From Anaerolineales bacterium (lineage in GTDB: Bacteria > Chloroflexota > Anaerolineae > Anaerolineales > E44-bin32): 24,780 nt of DNA. Location of the stretch: assembly GCA_023250385.1 (NCBI GenBank), contig JAHFAU010000009.1, positions 1 to 24,780 of the forward strand, in the 5' to 3' direction. Under the pieces are notes generated by a model. That model made no database searches, was not told where the DNA came from, and was given only the letters and a program-made list of their open reading frames with translations. Made by a program: the position numbers and the translations under genes. How positions within the stretch are numbered: position 1 is the stretch's first letter; each line of letters starts with the position of its first letter. Below, piece by piece: positions 6,710 to 14,755 of this stretch.

Positions 6710-8094
6710 TCCGCTGGCGACTGGCTCTGGCCGGGGGCCTGGCAATTCTGGCGTGCTCCAGAGCCGACCTGCCGTTCAATCCTGCCGGGCCGCCTGCCAC
6801 TGCGCCAGTCGCTCCCTCAGCATCTCCCACCCCCCAACAGCTGCCTACTGCGGTCCCGAGTCTGGTCCCTAGCCCGCCGCCCGCACCAACCCCATCTCCG
6901 ACGCCCTCGGCAACTCCCACTCCGATCCCGACCGCGACTCCCGCAACGGATGTCGGCTATACCACTGCGGCCGCCGCGGTCGGATACCGGATTCCATTGA
7001 CCTTGCGTGACGTCACTTCCGAATCGGCCACCTTTTTCTTCGAGTTGGAAGTTCCGACCGCCGGGTACTTGCTGTACCGGCCCACCGCTCCCGGCTTTGC
7101 GGGATGGTTCCTTCTCCCGCTTGACCCGACGAGCGCCCGCCATCAAATCGAGCTAGTGGGGCTTGCCGCGGGAACCCAATATCAAGTGCGGGTGGGGCTG
7201 GGGGAGGGCTTCGCCGATCTTCGGGCTCCTTGGCTCTACGGCACAGGCTGGGGCGATGTGGTATTCCAAACCCCCGAGTTGGACTCGCCAGAGCTGCGGA
7301 TAGGAGTCCTCGGCGACAGCGGATTCGGCCAGTCGACCACATTCGATCTCGCCGAACTCATGGCCAGCTACCGACTGGACTTTGTCCTCCACACCGGCGA
7401 CCTGGCTTATCGAGTCAATGAAGAAGACGACGTTTTTGAGGGGTATGCCAAGAAATACTTCTTGAGTCTGGCTCCCCTCATGACCAGTCTGCCCGTCTAC
7501 CCGGTCCCCGGCAATCACGAGTACGACCGGGAAACCTACTGGCTGGATCGGCCCTTCTACTTCTACGCCTTCGCCGGGGTCGGAATTCAGGGTACCACCA
7601 ACGAATCCTGGTATTCCTTCTCGCGGGCGGGCATCCAATTCCTGATGCTTGATTCGCAGGTCTTCCACGGCGCGGCAGCCCGGACCCAGCAGACTGCCTG
7701 GCTGGCCGAGCGGCTGGCCGACGAGAGCTATCGCTTCTCGATCCCGGTCTTCCACACCCCCCCGTTTACCAGCGGGCTCCATCGCAACGATGGCAAGTCG
7801 CTCGCCGCCGAATGGCTGCCGATATTCGAAGCCGCTGGCGTCCCGCTGGTGCTTTCCGGTCACGACCACAACTACGAGCGGATCCTGTTCAACGGCGTGA
7901 CCTACATTGTCAGCGGCGGCGGCTCGAGGGTCTTGTACCCGGAAAGCGGAGCTGTACCGGGCAGCCAAGTCTTTGCCATGCAGACCCACTTCTTGCTGCT
8001 GGAGATCACGGGGGGCCGGATCTCGGTCGAGGCAATCAACCTGGCAGACGAAGTCCTGGATCGCGCTACGATCGAGCTCGAGCCTGGAGGCTAG
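6706..8094 (+). CDS. Secreted purple-acid-phosphatase-like metallophosphoesterase lipoprotein, probable CTG start
   Basis: This is predicted to be a surface-anchored phosphoesterase. A short signal peptide with Arg3/Arg5 and a hydrophobic core ends in ILAC, so Cys17 would be lipidated. A Pro/Thr/Ser-rich linker (about 25-82) follows, then a fibronectin-like purple-acid-phosphatase N-terminal domain (about 90-185), then the catalytic domain. The metal motifs are complete: GDSG (D204), TGDLAY (D232), GNHEYD (N270/H271), FHTPP (H350) and GHDHNYER (H386/H388). CTG at 6706 is chosen because AAGGAGG (6692-6698) is well spaced from it and the resulting 462-residue product begins exactly at the signal peptide. 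A GTG at 6679 would add nine residues. The CTGA overlap implies coupling to mazG. The substrate is unknown. Confidence 0.85.
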   Translation: MIRWRLALAGGLAILACSRADLPFNPAGPPATAPVAPSASPTPQQLPTAVPSLVPSPPPAPTPSPTPSATPTPIPTATPATDVGYTTAAAAVGYRIPLTLRDVTSESATFFFELEVPTAGYLLYRPTAPGFAGWFLLPLDPTSARHQIELVGLAAGTQYQVRVGLGEGFADLRAPWLYGTGWGDVVFQTPELDSPELRIGVLGDSGFGQSTTFDLAELMASYRLDFVLHTGDLAYRVNEEDDVFEGYAKKYFLSLAPLMTSLPVYPVPGNHEYDRETYWLDRPFYFYAFAGVGIQGTTNESWYSFSRAGIQFLMLDSQVFHGAAARTQQTAWLAERLADESYRFSIPVFHTPPFTSGLHRNDGKSLAAEWLPIFEAAGVPLVLSGHDHNYERILFNGVTYIVSGGGSRVLYPESGAVPGSQVFAMQTHFLLLEITGGRISVEAINLADEVLDRATIELEPGG

Positions 8095-8260
8095 CCGATC
8101 CGTCGAGCAGTTAGCGCCGGCCGGGCCGACCGCAGACGGCCAAGGTCGGGGAGTGGTCCGTGATAAGATCGGTCGCCCCCCGGCTCCGGAGCTAGGATCT
8201 GGGAGCCGCATTCCGCCGGAACGATCATGGCCGAGAGCAGGGAGGGGCAGGAGCAGGGTT
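8095..8260 (+). promoter_or_regulatory. Intergenic leader of pckA with weak extended -10 and a hairpin
   Basis: The 166-nt gap contains TGATAAGAT (8161-8169), which fits an extended -10 (TGn plus TAAGAT) without a recognisable -35. It also has a 7-bp stem CGGCTCC/GGAGCCG (8181-8187 and 8202-8208, 14-nt loop). The hairpin lacks a U-run, so it is a poor terminator; it could be leader structure. An AGGAG site (8249-8253) serves the pckA ATG. Confidence 0.35.
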
Positions 8261-9856
8261 ATGGAAGATCCGCCCGCCCGCTACGGTCTCGAGCACCACC
8301 GGCTGAACAACGGAAAGGAAGTCTACTGGAGCCTGCCCGCCCCGGCGTTGGTCGAGCATGTCGCGCGGCGAGCGGAGGGCCGGATCTCAGATTCCGGCGC
8401 GATCGTCGTCCGGACCGGAACTCACACCGGCCGAGCCCCCAAGGATAAGTTCGTCGTTCGGGAGGGCCCGAGCGCCGACCAGGTCTGGTGGGGAAGTGTC
8501 AACCAGCCCTTTGATCCGGCCCAATTCGAGGCGCTGCATGCGCGGGTGGCCGATTACCTCGACTCGAAGCCGCTCTACGTTCAAGACCTCGCCGTCGGAG
8601 CCCTTCTCGAGTATCGGATTCCGATCCGCCTGGTGAGCGAGAGCGCCTGGCACAACCTGTTTGCCCGCAACCTGTTTCTGCGACCGCCGGCCGAGAGCTT
8701 GGCGAATCACGTTCCCCAGTTCACGGTGCTGCACGCCCCTGGGTTTAGGGCCGATCCGACCCGCGATGGGACCCATTCGGAGGTCTTCATCGTCCTGAGC
8801 TTCGAACGCGGGCTTGCACTGATCGGGGGGACTAGTTACGCGGGGGAGATTAAGAAGGCGCTGTTCACGGTGATGAACTATCGGCTGCCACTCCAAGGTG
8901 TGCTGTCGATGCACTGCTCAGCCAACCAGGGGCCGGCCGGAGACGTGGCCCTGTTCTTCGGGCTGTCCGGAACCGGCAAGACCACCCTGGCCTCGGATCC
9001 GATCCGTCGCTTGATCGGGGATGATGAACACGGATGGAGCGACGCAGGTGTCTTCAATTTCGAGGGCGGCTGCTACGCAAAGACGATCCGGCTGAGCCCG
9101 AAATACGAGCCAGTGATCTGGGAGGCGGTCCACGACTTTGGCACCGTCTTGGAAAACGTCGTCATGGATGAGACCAGCCGACGGGTCGACTTGGATGACG
9201 ACAGCCTCACCGAGAACACCCGGGCCGGCTACTCCTTGGAAGCCGTTGACAACTATGTCCCGGAGGGGAGCGGTAGTCACCCGCGCACGATCTTCTTCCT
9301 GACCGCGGATGCCTCGGGAGTGCTGCCGCCGATCTCTCGACTTACTCCGGACCAAGCGAAGTACTACTTCCTGGCCGGGTACACCTCCAAGCTCGCCGGC
9401 ACCGAGAAGGGCCTGGGCGAGGAGCCGCAAGCGACCTTCTCGGCCTGTTTCGGCGAGCCGTTCCTGGCGCTCCATCCGACCCGCTATGCCGACCTCTTGT
9501 CGGAGAAGATTGAACGGCACAAGGCTGAAGTGTGGCTGGTCAATACCGGCTGGACCGGAGGCGGGTTCGGCGTCGGCCGGCGGATGGATCTCCCCTACAC
9601 GCGGGCGATGGTGGCTGCGGCGCTCCAAGGGGAATTGGAGCACGTCCCGACCAGGACGGAGCCCTTCTTCGGGTTGACAATCCCAGAGCGCTGCCCGCAA
9701 GTTCCGGAGAACATACTTGACCCGCAAACCACCTGGAAGGATCCCGCCGCTTACGCGCGTCAGGCCAAGCAACTCGCTGGGCTGTTCCGAGAGCGGTTCA
9801 CCCGTTTCGCAGGTCACGTTACGGCAGAGGTCTTGGCAGCCGGTCCCCAGCCGTAG
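8261..9856 (+). CDS. pckA: Phosphoenolpyruvate carboxykinase (ATP)
   Basis: This enzyme interconverts oxaloacetate plus ATP with phosphoenolpyruvate plus CO2 and ADP, at the gluconeogenesis/anaplerosis node in the cytosol. The 531-residue length matches the ATP-dependent family (about 540). Visible motifs are GTHTGRAPKDKFVV (substrate-site Arg), the kinase-1a loop GLSGTGKTT (234-242), the metal-binding DDEHGWSDAGVFNFEGGCYAK block, and NTGWTGGGFGVGRRM near the C-terminus. The frame stays open far upstream to 7907, but that stretch overlaps the phosphatase gene; ATG 8261 with AGGAG at 8249-8253 gives the family N-terminus. The ABC ATPase gene begins one base after the stop. Confidence 0.97.
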   Translation: MEDPPARYGLEHHRLNNGKEVYWSLPAPALVEHVARRAEGRISDSGAIVVRTGTHTGRAPKDKFVVREGPSADQVWWGSVNQPFDPAQFEALHARVADYLDSKPLYVQDLAVGALLEYRIPIRLVSESAWHNLFARNLFLRPPAESLANHVPQFTVLHAPGFRADPTRDGTHSEVFIVLSFERGLALIGGTSYAGEIKKALFTVMNYRLPLQGVLSMHCSANQGPAGDVALFFGLSGTGKTTLASDPIRRLIGDDEHGWSDAGVFNFEGGCYAKTIRLSPKYEPVIWEAVHDFGTVLENVVMDETSRRVDLDDDSLTENTRAGYSLEAVDNYVPEGSGSHPRTIFFLTADASGVLPPISRLTPDQAKYYFLAGYTSKLAGTEKGLGEEPQATFSACFGEPFLALHPTRYADLLSEKIERHKAEVWLVNTGWTGGGFGVGRRMDLPYTRAMVAAALQGELEHVPTRTEPFFGLTIPERCPQVPENILDPQTTWKDPAAYARQAKQLAGLFRERFTRFAGHVTAEVLAAGPQP

Positions 9857-9857
9857 G

Positions 9858-10550
9858 ATGGCCCCGCTCGTCAAGCTTGAGCATCTCACCAAGACCTACC
9901 AGGAGGCAGGCCAAACCCGGGTCGTGCTCAATGACCTCAGCGCGGAGATCGAGCGGGGCAGCATCACGGTGGTCCGGGGGCGCAGCGGGAGCGGGAAATC
10001 GACTCTGCTCAATCTGATCGCGGGGCTCGATGATCCGAGCTCCGGCGACATCCGGATCGCCGGCGAGCTAGTGACCCAAATGAATACGCGCCGGCGGGCC
10101 ATATTTCGCAGGCAGCATATCGGGTTCGTCTTCCAATTCTTCAATCTGATTCCGACCTTGACTGTGCTGGAAAACGTCAGGCTCCCGGCGGAACTGGCCG
10201 GACGGCCCGTGCCGGAGGCCAGCGAGTTCGCCCACCGGTTGCTCCGAGAGGTCGGGTTGGATGACAGGCATTCGGATTTTCCAGACCGGCTCTCCGGCGG
10301 GGAACAGCAGCGAGTAGCCATCGCTCGGGCGCTGATCGAGACGCCCGTGCTCGTGCTGGCCGACGAGCCCACCGGTAACCTCGATCGTTCGGCCGGCGAG
10401 GCGGCGCTGTCGTTGATGCGCAGCATGATGCGTGAGCGAGAGGTGACTGTGCTGCTGGCTACCCACAGCCATCGCATCGCCGCCTCGGCGGACATCCGCC
10501 TGACCCTGGTCGACGGCCAGCTTGTCCCGGACGTGGGTCCTCCCGATTAG
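9858..10550 (+). CDS. ABC transporter ATP-binding protein, LolD/MacB type
   Basis: This 230-residue ATPase probably powers the FtsX-type permease encoded next. It has Walker A GRSGSGKST (41-49), the Q-loop FVFQFFNLIPTLTVLENV typical of the LolD/MacB/FtsE group, signature LSGGEQQRVAIARAL (145-159), Walker B VLVLADEPTGNLD (D169/E170) and H-loop His203. The start is ATG 9858, which gives a standard LolD-like N-terminus (LVKLEHLTKTY). It lies one base after pckA, so it may be co-transcribed with an unrelated metabolic gene. Substrate specificity cannot be read from the ATPase. Confidence 0.93.
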   Translation: MAPLVKLEHLTKTYQEAGQTRVVLNDLSAEIERGSITVVRGRSGSGKSTLLNLIAGLDDPSSGDIRIAGELVTQMNTRRRAIFRRQHIGFVFQFFNLIPTLTVLENVRLPAELAGRPVPEASEFAHRLLREVGLDDRHSDFPDRLSGGEQQRVAIARALIETPVLVLADEPTGNLDRSAGEAALSLMRSMMREREVTVLLATHSHRIAASADIRLTLVDGQLVPDVGPPD

Positions 10551-10600
10551 CCCGTCAGTAGCCTGAAGTTCGTGGTCCCGGCACTTTCTCCCTTTCCGCC

Positions 10601-13108
10601 GTGCGCGCCCTGATCAGAGCCGGTCTGCGTGACTTGACTCGCAGACCAATTCAATCCGCGCTCGTGGTGCTCAGCCTTGCGCTAGGTGTGGCAGTCGTGG
10701 TTGCCATCGACCTGGCCAACGTGAGCGCCCAGCACGGGTTCGAACTCAGCGCCCAATCCGTCGCAGGCGCGGCGACCCATCGGGTTGTTGGCGGGCCGGC
10801 GGGCATACCGGAAGCCGTCTACCTGCAATTGAGGGTCGGCCACGGCCTGCGGGCTGCCGCCCCCGTCGTGGAGGGGATCGCGGCCCTCCCAGAATCGAAC
10901 CAGCGTCCGGTTCGGGTGCTCGGGTTGGATCTCTTCGCGGAGGGTCCATTTCGGACAGACCTCGAACCACTTTCGGCATTTCGGCCGGAGTTCGCGCCCT
11001 TCTTCAGCCAGCCGGCCACTGCGGTAATCACCCAGCAATTCTCGGAATCGCTCGGCCTGCTGCCCGGAGACCGGTTGCCGGTGCAGACCGGTGATCGTCT
11101 GAGCACGGTCAACATCTTGGGGGTCCTGACCGGCGACACGGCTTTGGGATCGACTGAACTCCTGCTCATGGATATCGCCGGGGCGCAGGAGCTGCTGGGA
11201 ATGATCGGCAGGCTGAGCCGAATCGACTTGATTCTCGACCCCGCCTCGGCGGCCGAGTTAGCGGCCGAGCTGCCGGCCGGAGTGCGGCTGGAATCCGCCG
11301 GGGAACAGATCGAGGTTGCCAATCAGCTGACCGCCGCCTTTCGCACCAACCTGACCGCCCTCAGCCTGCTGGCGTTGGTGGTCGGTTCATTTCTGATCTA
11401 CAACACCATGACGTTTTCGGTCCTGCGTAGGCGACCGGTGCTCGGGACGCTCCGGGCGATCGGAAGCACCGGCGACCAAATCCTGCGGATGGTGCTGATC
11501 GAGGCGGCGGTTCTCGCCCTGCTTGGCTCAGCGATTGGAGTCGGCCTCGGATTTGTCATGGCTCGGGGAGCGGTCGGCCTGGTTTCACAGACGATTCACG
11601 ACTTCTATTTTCTTGCTTCGGTGCAGGACGCCCCGCTGAGCCCGGGCCTGGCTGCGAAGGGCGTGAGTCTGGGGCTAGGCGCCGGATTGCTGGCAGCCCT
11701 CGCTCCGGCGATCGAGGCCTCCAGAGTCCGCCCAGTGGAGGTGCTGCGCCGGAGCAGCAGCGAAGCGGGAGTAGCCAGACGATTGCTCACGCTCTCTGCC
11801 TCCGGAGTCGGGCTCGCCACCGTTGGGGCTGTTGGCTTCCAGCTCAGCCGGCGCTCATTGATTGGCAGTTTCATTGCCATGCTGGCGATCCTGGTTGGGA
11901 TCGCCCTCCTCGCTCCGCTCGCGACCCGGGCGGTTGCATTGGCTGCCCGCGCCGCGCGGCGGGATCCAATCATTCGCATCGCCGCTGGGAGCCTGCCCAG
12001 GCACAGCAGCCGGACGGCTCCGGCGTTGGCCGCCCTAACGGTCGCGCTTGCGGTCGCAGTCGGGGTGACGCTGATGATCGCCAGTTTCCGATCCACGGTT
12101 GAAAACTGGCTGAGCCTGACCTTGCGGTCCGATCTGTACGTCGGATCTCCGGCGACCACCGGAACTCGACCGATGGCGTCACTCTCTCCGGATCTGGAAC
12201 CCCGGCTGGCGGGGATACCGGGGGTGAAAGATGTGGAGGCGATTCGGGCGGTACTGGTCGAAAGCGAGTTCGGGGAGATCCCTCTCTCAGCCGTCGACCC
12301 GCGGCGAGTCCGGGATGCCGAGCTGTATCGACTTGCTCAGGGCAGTGCTGCGGAAGTGTGGGAGCAAGTGCGGGCCGGGTCGGTCGTGGTGAGCGAGAGT
12401 TTGGCAAGCCGGAATCGAGTCGGCAGCTCGATCGAACTGAGCACGGACCTCGGAGTGAAGAAATTCCCGGTGGTGGGGATCTTCTACGACTACTCGACCG
12501 ATCGCGGGACTGTCCTAATGAGCCGGGCGGTCTACCTGGACTACTGGAACGACCCGGCAATCTCATCGCTTGGGCTCAGCGCGCAAGCGGGCGTCGAGCC
12601 GGCCGAACTCGCGGAGCGGGTCCGGGCTGCCCTGGACGGGACCGGGCTCGAGGTCCGGATCAACAGTCAAGTGCGCGCCCAGGCTCTGGCCATCTTCGAC
12701 CGGACCTTCGCCATCACTGCCGCGCTGCGGTTGCTGGCAGTGGTTGTTGCATTCTTCGGCGTCCTGGGCGCCCTCCTGGCGCTCTTATTGGAACGATCGC
12801 GCGAATTCGCGACCCTCAGCGCGCTCGGGCTGACTCCCGAAGGCCTCCGGCGGCTGGTTTTCACGGAGAGTGGGCTTATGGGGCTGACCGCCTCCTTGCT
12901 TGCGATGCCGACCGGATTGATCCTGGCCGTGCTGCTCATCGAGGTCATCGATGCGCGATCCTTCGGATGGACAATCCAGCTCGAGTTGCACTGGCTTCCT
13001 TTTGCACAAGCGTTGATCGTTGGAGTTGGGGCCTCCCTGGCCGCCGCGATCTACCCGACTGCACGAATGAAGCGGCTCAGCCTCGCCCAGGCGTTGACTC
13101 AGGAATAG
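10601..13108 (+). CDS. Duplicated FtsX/MacB-type ABC permease, about 10 TM segments
   Basis: This 835-residue membrane protein belongs to the family that moves lipoproteins, lipids or peptides, or transmits force across the membrane. I read one TM at about 16-38 and a large extracytoplasmic domain to about 245. Three TMs follow at 250-273, 297-318 and 350-372, then two at 398-415 and 423-447, one at 473-497, a second extracytoplasmic domain at 500-705, and three last TMs at 706-731, 753-785 and 798-823. That is two FtsX repeats in a single chain, as in COG3127-like permeases. The GTG start has no clear ribosome-binding site, and no alternative start lies between it and the in-frame stop at 10559. 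It sits between its ATPase and a CrtC/AttH-family lipoprotein. Confidence 0.9.
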   Translation: MRALIRAGLRDLTRRPIQSALVVLSLALGVAVVVAIDLANVSAQHGFELSAQSVAGAATHRVVGGPAGIPEAVYLQLRVGHGLRAAAPVVEGIAALPESNQRPVRVLGLDLFAEGPFRTDLEPLSAFRPEFAPFFSQPATAVITQQFSESLGLLPGDRLPVQTGDRLSTVNILGVLTGDTALGSTELLLMDIAGAQELLGMIGRLSRIDLILDPASAAELAAELPAGVRLESAGEQIEVANQLTAAFRTNLTALSLLALVVGSFLIYNTMTFSVLRRRPVLGTLRAIGSTGDQILRMVLIEAAVLALLGSAIGVGLGFVMARGAVGLVSQTIHDFYFLASVQDAPLSPGLAAKGVSLGLGAGLLAALAPAIEASRVRPVEVLRRSSSEAGVARRLLTLSASGVGLATVGAVGFQLSRRSLIGSFIAMLAILVGIALLAPLATRAVALAARAARRDPIIRIAAGSLPRHSSRTAPALAALTVALAVAVGVTLMIASFRSTVENWLSLTLRSDLYVGSPATTGTRPMASLSPDLEPRLAGIPGVKDVEAIRAVLVESEFGEIPLSAVDPRRVRDAELYRLAQGSAAEVWEQVRAGSVVVSESLASRNRVGSSIELSTDLGVKKFPVVGIFYDYSTDRGTVLMSRAVYLDYWNDPAISSLGLSAQAGVEPAELAERVRAALDGTGLEVRINSQVRAQALAIFDRTFAITAALRLLAVVVAFFGVLGALLALLLERSREFATLSALGLTPEGLRRLVFTESGLMGLTASLLAMPTGLILAVLLIEVIDARSFGWTIQLELHWLPFAQALIVGVGASLAAAIYPTARMKRLSLAQALTQE

Positions 13109-13114
13109 GCTGCG

Positions 13115-14242
13115 TTGAGACGGCTACCCCTCGCGTTAGTCGCAATCGGCCTCGGCGGAACTACGCTGCTCAGTGGCTGCGCGTCCGCGGCCGAGGCTCC
13201 ACCGTCACTGAGCTTGGCCCCCGGCGCTCCGGGCCCGGCCTTCAAGGAAGCGGTTGAACCTCTGGAATTCAGTGCGCAGGTTGATCATGGCCCCCATTTC
13301 GATTTCCAGACCGAGTGGTGGTACTACACCGGTAACCTGGAATCGGAGGCCGGTAATCGGTATGGCTACCAGCTCACCCTCTTTCGCCGCGGGCTGTCGC
13401 CGGGCCTCGCCCAGCGTCGCTCCAACTTCGGCTCGAATCAAATCTACTTTGCGCACCTGGCATTGACCGACGCCTCCCTGGGCGAACATCGCGCCTTCGA
13501 GCGCTTCAGCCGGGGCGTGGAGGGGTTGGCGGGAGCGAGCGCCGATCCATACCAGGTCTACCTGGAAGATTGGTCGGTGGCGGCCCTCGACTCAACGGGG
13601 TCGACGCTCCGGCTGCGGGCCCGCGAGCAGGATGTCAGCCTCGATCTTCACCTACAAGCCGAGCGTGCCCCGGTCATGCACGGGCCGGGGGGCCTGAGCC
13701 TGAAGGGAGTCAATCCAACTGACGCCACTTACTACTACAGTATTCCTGCGCTGTCGACCGATGGGACCCTGTGGGTGCGGGGAGAGCAGTTGTTCGTTCA
13801 CGGATCGAGCTGGTTCGATCACGAGTGGGGAAGCAGTGTCATGCCACTCGGGGCCGTCGGTTGGGACTGGTTTGGGCTGCAGCTTGATGATGGCCGTGAA
13901 CTCATGCTGTATCAGATTCGTACCCTGGACGATGTGTTGATCAGTGGGGGAACCATAATAGAGCAGGACGGCCGGGCAATCTGGCTGTCCGAAGCAGACT
14001 TTGAGATCGAGACGCTTAGTACGTGGAGCAGCCGCTTATCAGGTTCGAAGTACCCGTCTGGCTGGCGGATCGGGCTGCCTGGTGAGCAATTGGAGCTCGA
14101 GCTGCAACCGCTGCTGGCGGACCAGGAGAACCGGCTGACGATCGTCTACTGGGAAGGGGCGGTGACAGTGGCAGGCTCGGTCGGCGGGCGAGGATACGTT
14201 GAGCTGACCGGGTACCAAGCCAGTCTTCAGCCGTGGTTTTGA
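13115..14242 (+). CDS. CrtC/AttH-family (COG5621) lipocalin-like lipoprotein
   Basis: The 375-residue protein has a lipoprotein signal (residues 1-22, lipobox LLSGC, Cys22). It then shows the hallmarks of the hydroxyneurosporene-synthase/AttH fold: FQTEWWYYTGNL (about 65-76), LTLFRRGL, FVHGSSWFDHEWGSS (about 227-241) and WDWFGLQLDDGRELMLYQIR (about 248-267). Members are annotated either as carotenoid 1,2-hydratase or as 'predicted secreted hydrolase'. With a lipid anchor, no carotenoid genes nearby and an ABC/FtsX system next door, the AttH-like envelope role fits better here than CrtC. TTG start, six bases after the permease, with AGGA at 13101-13104. The substrate is unknown. Confidence 0.87.
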   Translation: MRRLPLALVAIGLGGTTLLSGCASAAEAPPSLSLAPGAPGPAFKEAVEPLEFSAQVDHGPHFDFQTEWWYYTGNLESEAGNRYGYQLTLFRRGLSPGLAQRRSNFGSNQIYFAHLALTDASLGEHRAFERFSRGVEGLAGASADPYQVYLEDWSVAALDSTGSTLRLRAREQDVSLDLHLQAERAPVMHGPGGLSLKGVNPTDATYYYSIPALSTDGTLWVRGEQLFVHGSSWFDHEWGSSVMPLGAVGWDWFGLQLDDGRELMLYQIRTLDDVLISGGTIIEQDGRAIWLSEADFEIETLSTWSSRLSGSKYPSGWRIGLPGEQLELELQPLLADQENRLTIVYWEGAVTVAGSVGGRGYVELTGYQASLQPWF

Positions 14243-14253
14243 GCAGGCGGCGG

Positions 14254-14598
14254 CTACTCGAGCGTCAGCAGGAATGCGAACAGCGCCTCTAAATCGTCGG
14301 GGCTGAGCCTGCGTTCGAAGTCGACGGGCATCAGGTTCGCAAACCCAGGAACGATCTTGGCCGCCGGGGTGAGGACGGCCTGCTCGAGGAACGCGCGCGG
14401 ATCGGTCCCTTGGGCGGTCGCCCGGCTGACCACCCCGGCCAGTGCCGGCCCGACGATGACCACCCCCGGGTCGAGCGAGTGACAGCTTGCACAGTTTTCG
14501 GTGAATACTTGCTTGCCGCGGGCTTCCAGCCTCGGGCCGCCCTGGGTGCAAGCGGCACCCAGCCAGGCGAGGAGAACAAGCGGGAAGACGAAGCGCAT
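14254..14598 (-). CDS. Small class I cytochrome c lipoprotein
   Basis: The 114-residue product is predicted to be exported and lipid-anchored: a short signal peptide ends in LGAAC, with Cys17 as the lipidation site. One haem-binding motif CASCH lies at 36-40 (His40 axial), and a probable axial Met90 lies in NLMP, followed by the C-terminal helix LSPDDLEALFAFLLTL. It should carry electrons outside the membrane; its partner is not in the window. ATG 14598 is chosen because the open frame further upstream runs through the tRNA gene. No good ribosome-binding site is visible; TTG at 14601 is a possible start. It converges on the CrtC/AttH gene with an 11-bp gap. Confidence 0.88.
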   Translation of the reverse strand: MRFVFPLVLLAWLGAACTQGGPRLEARGKQVFTENCASCHSLDPGVVIVGPALAGVVSRATAQGTDPRAFLEQAVLTPAAKIVPGFANLMPVDFERRLSPDDLEALFAFLLTLE

Positions 14599-14616
14599 CA
14601 AAAGGAAGATGAAGCG

Positions 14617-14647
14617 AACTACCGAAGCGATAGTTGCTTCGGTAGTT
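14617..14647 (-). terminator. Hairpin between tRNA-Pro and the cytochrome c gene
   Basis: A perfect 12-bp inverted repeat AACTACCGAAGC / GCTTCGGTAGTT with a 7-nt loop lies 23 nt beyond the tRNA CCA end and 18 nt before the cytochrome ATG. It is placed as a tRNA terminator or processing structure. The following minus-strand sequence is pyrimidine-rich but not a U-run, so termination may be incomplete and the hairpin may instead act as an attenuator for the cytochrome gene. Confidence 0.55.
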
Positions 14648-14670
14648 TGACTCAAGCGGGAGCCATTCGC

Positions 14671-14747
14671 TGGTCGGGGCGCCGGGATTTGAACCCGGGA
14701 CCTCACGGACCCGAACCGTGCGCTCTACCGGGCTGAGCCACGCCCCG
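14671..14747 (-). tRNA. trnP-CGG: tRNA-Pro (anticodon CGG), CCA encoded
   Basis: Read on the minus strand, the cloverleaf is complete. The 7-bp acceptor CGGGGCG/CGCCCCG is followed by D arm GCTC-GAGC, anticodon stem CACGG/CCGTG with loop TTCGGGT (anticodon CGG), variable loop AGGTC, and T arm CCGGG/CCCGG with loop TTCAAAT. The discriminator is A and the CCA is encoded in the DNA. It reads CCG codons, common in a GC-rich genome. It has its own promoter just upstream. Confidence 0.95.
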
Positions 14748-14755
14748 ACGACTGG

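Noticed and set aside
6790..6950. Repetitive CCxAC-rich stretch as a possible DNA repeat or CRISPR-like array
   Set aside because: It is the codon-level image of a Pro/Thr/Ser-rich linker; units are irregular and there are no spacers.
7153..8211. Long minus-strand reading frame (352 codons) opposite the phosphatase gene
   Set aside because: It is a GC-driven shadow: low-complexity composition, no family features, fully antisense to a gene with complete catalytic motifs.
7907..8260. Upstream extension of the pckA frame
   Set aside because: It overlaps the phosphatase coding sequence and the intergenic leader; the family N-terminus and ribosome-binding site support ATG 8261.
9674..9679. Perfect TTGACA within pckA
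   Set aside because: No -10-like hexamer at 16-19 nt spacing, and it is mid-gene coding sequence.
8918..9892. Minus-strand reading frame (324 codons) opposite pckA
   Set aside because: Antisense to a well-conserved enzyme; no recognisable motif or ribosome-binding site.
12358..13257. Plus-strand reading frame (299 codons) overlapping the permease and lipoprotein genes
   Set aside because: Arg/Gly/Pro-rich out-of-frame translation; the permease frame has TM segments in this region.
13115..14242. Annotation as carotenoid hydratase CrtC
   Set aside because: No carotenoid genes nearby, a lipobox is present, and the neighbouring ABC/FtsX genes fit an AttH-like envelope protein better; the fold family is kept but not the reaction.
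14599..14706. Upstream extension of the cytochrome c frame through the tRNA gene
   Set aside because: The signal peptide begins at 14598 and the extension would be translated from tRNA sequence.
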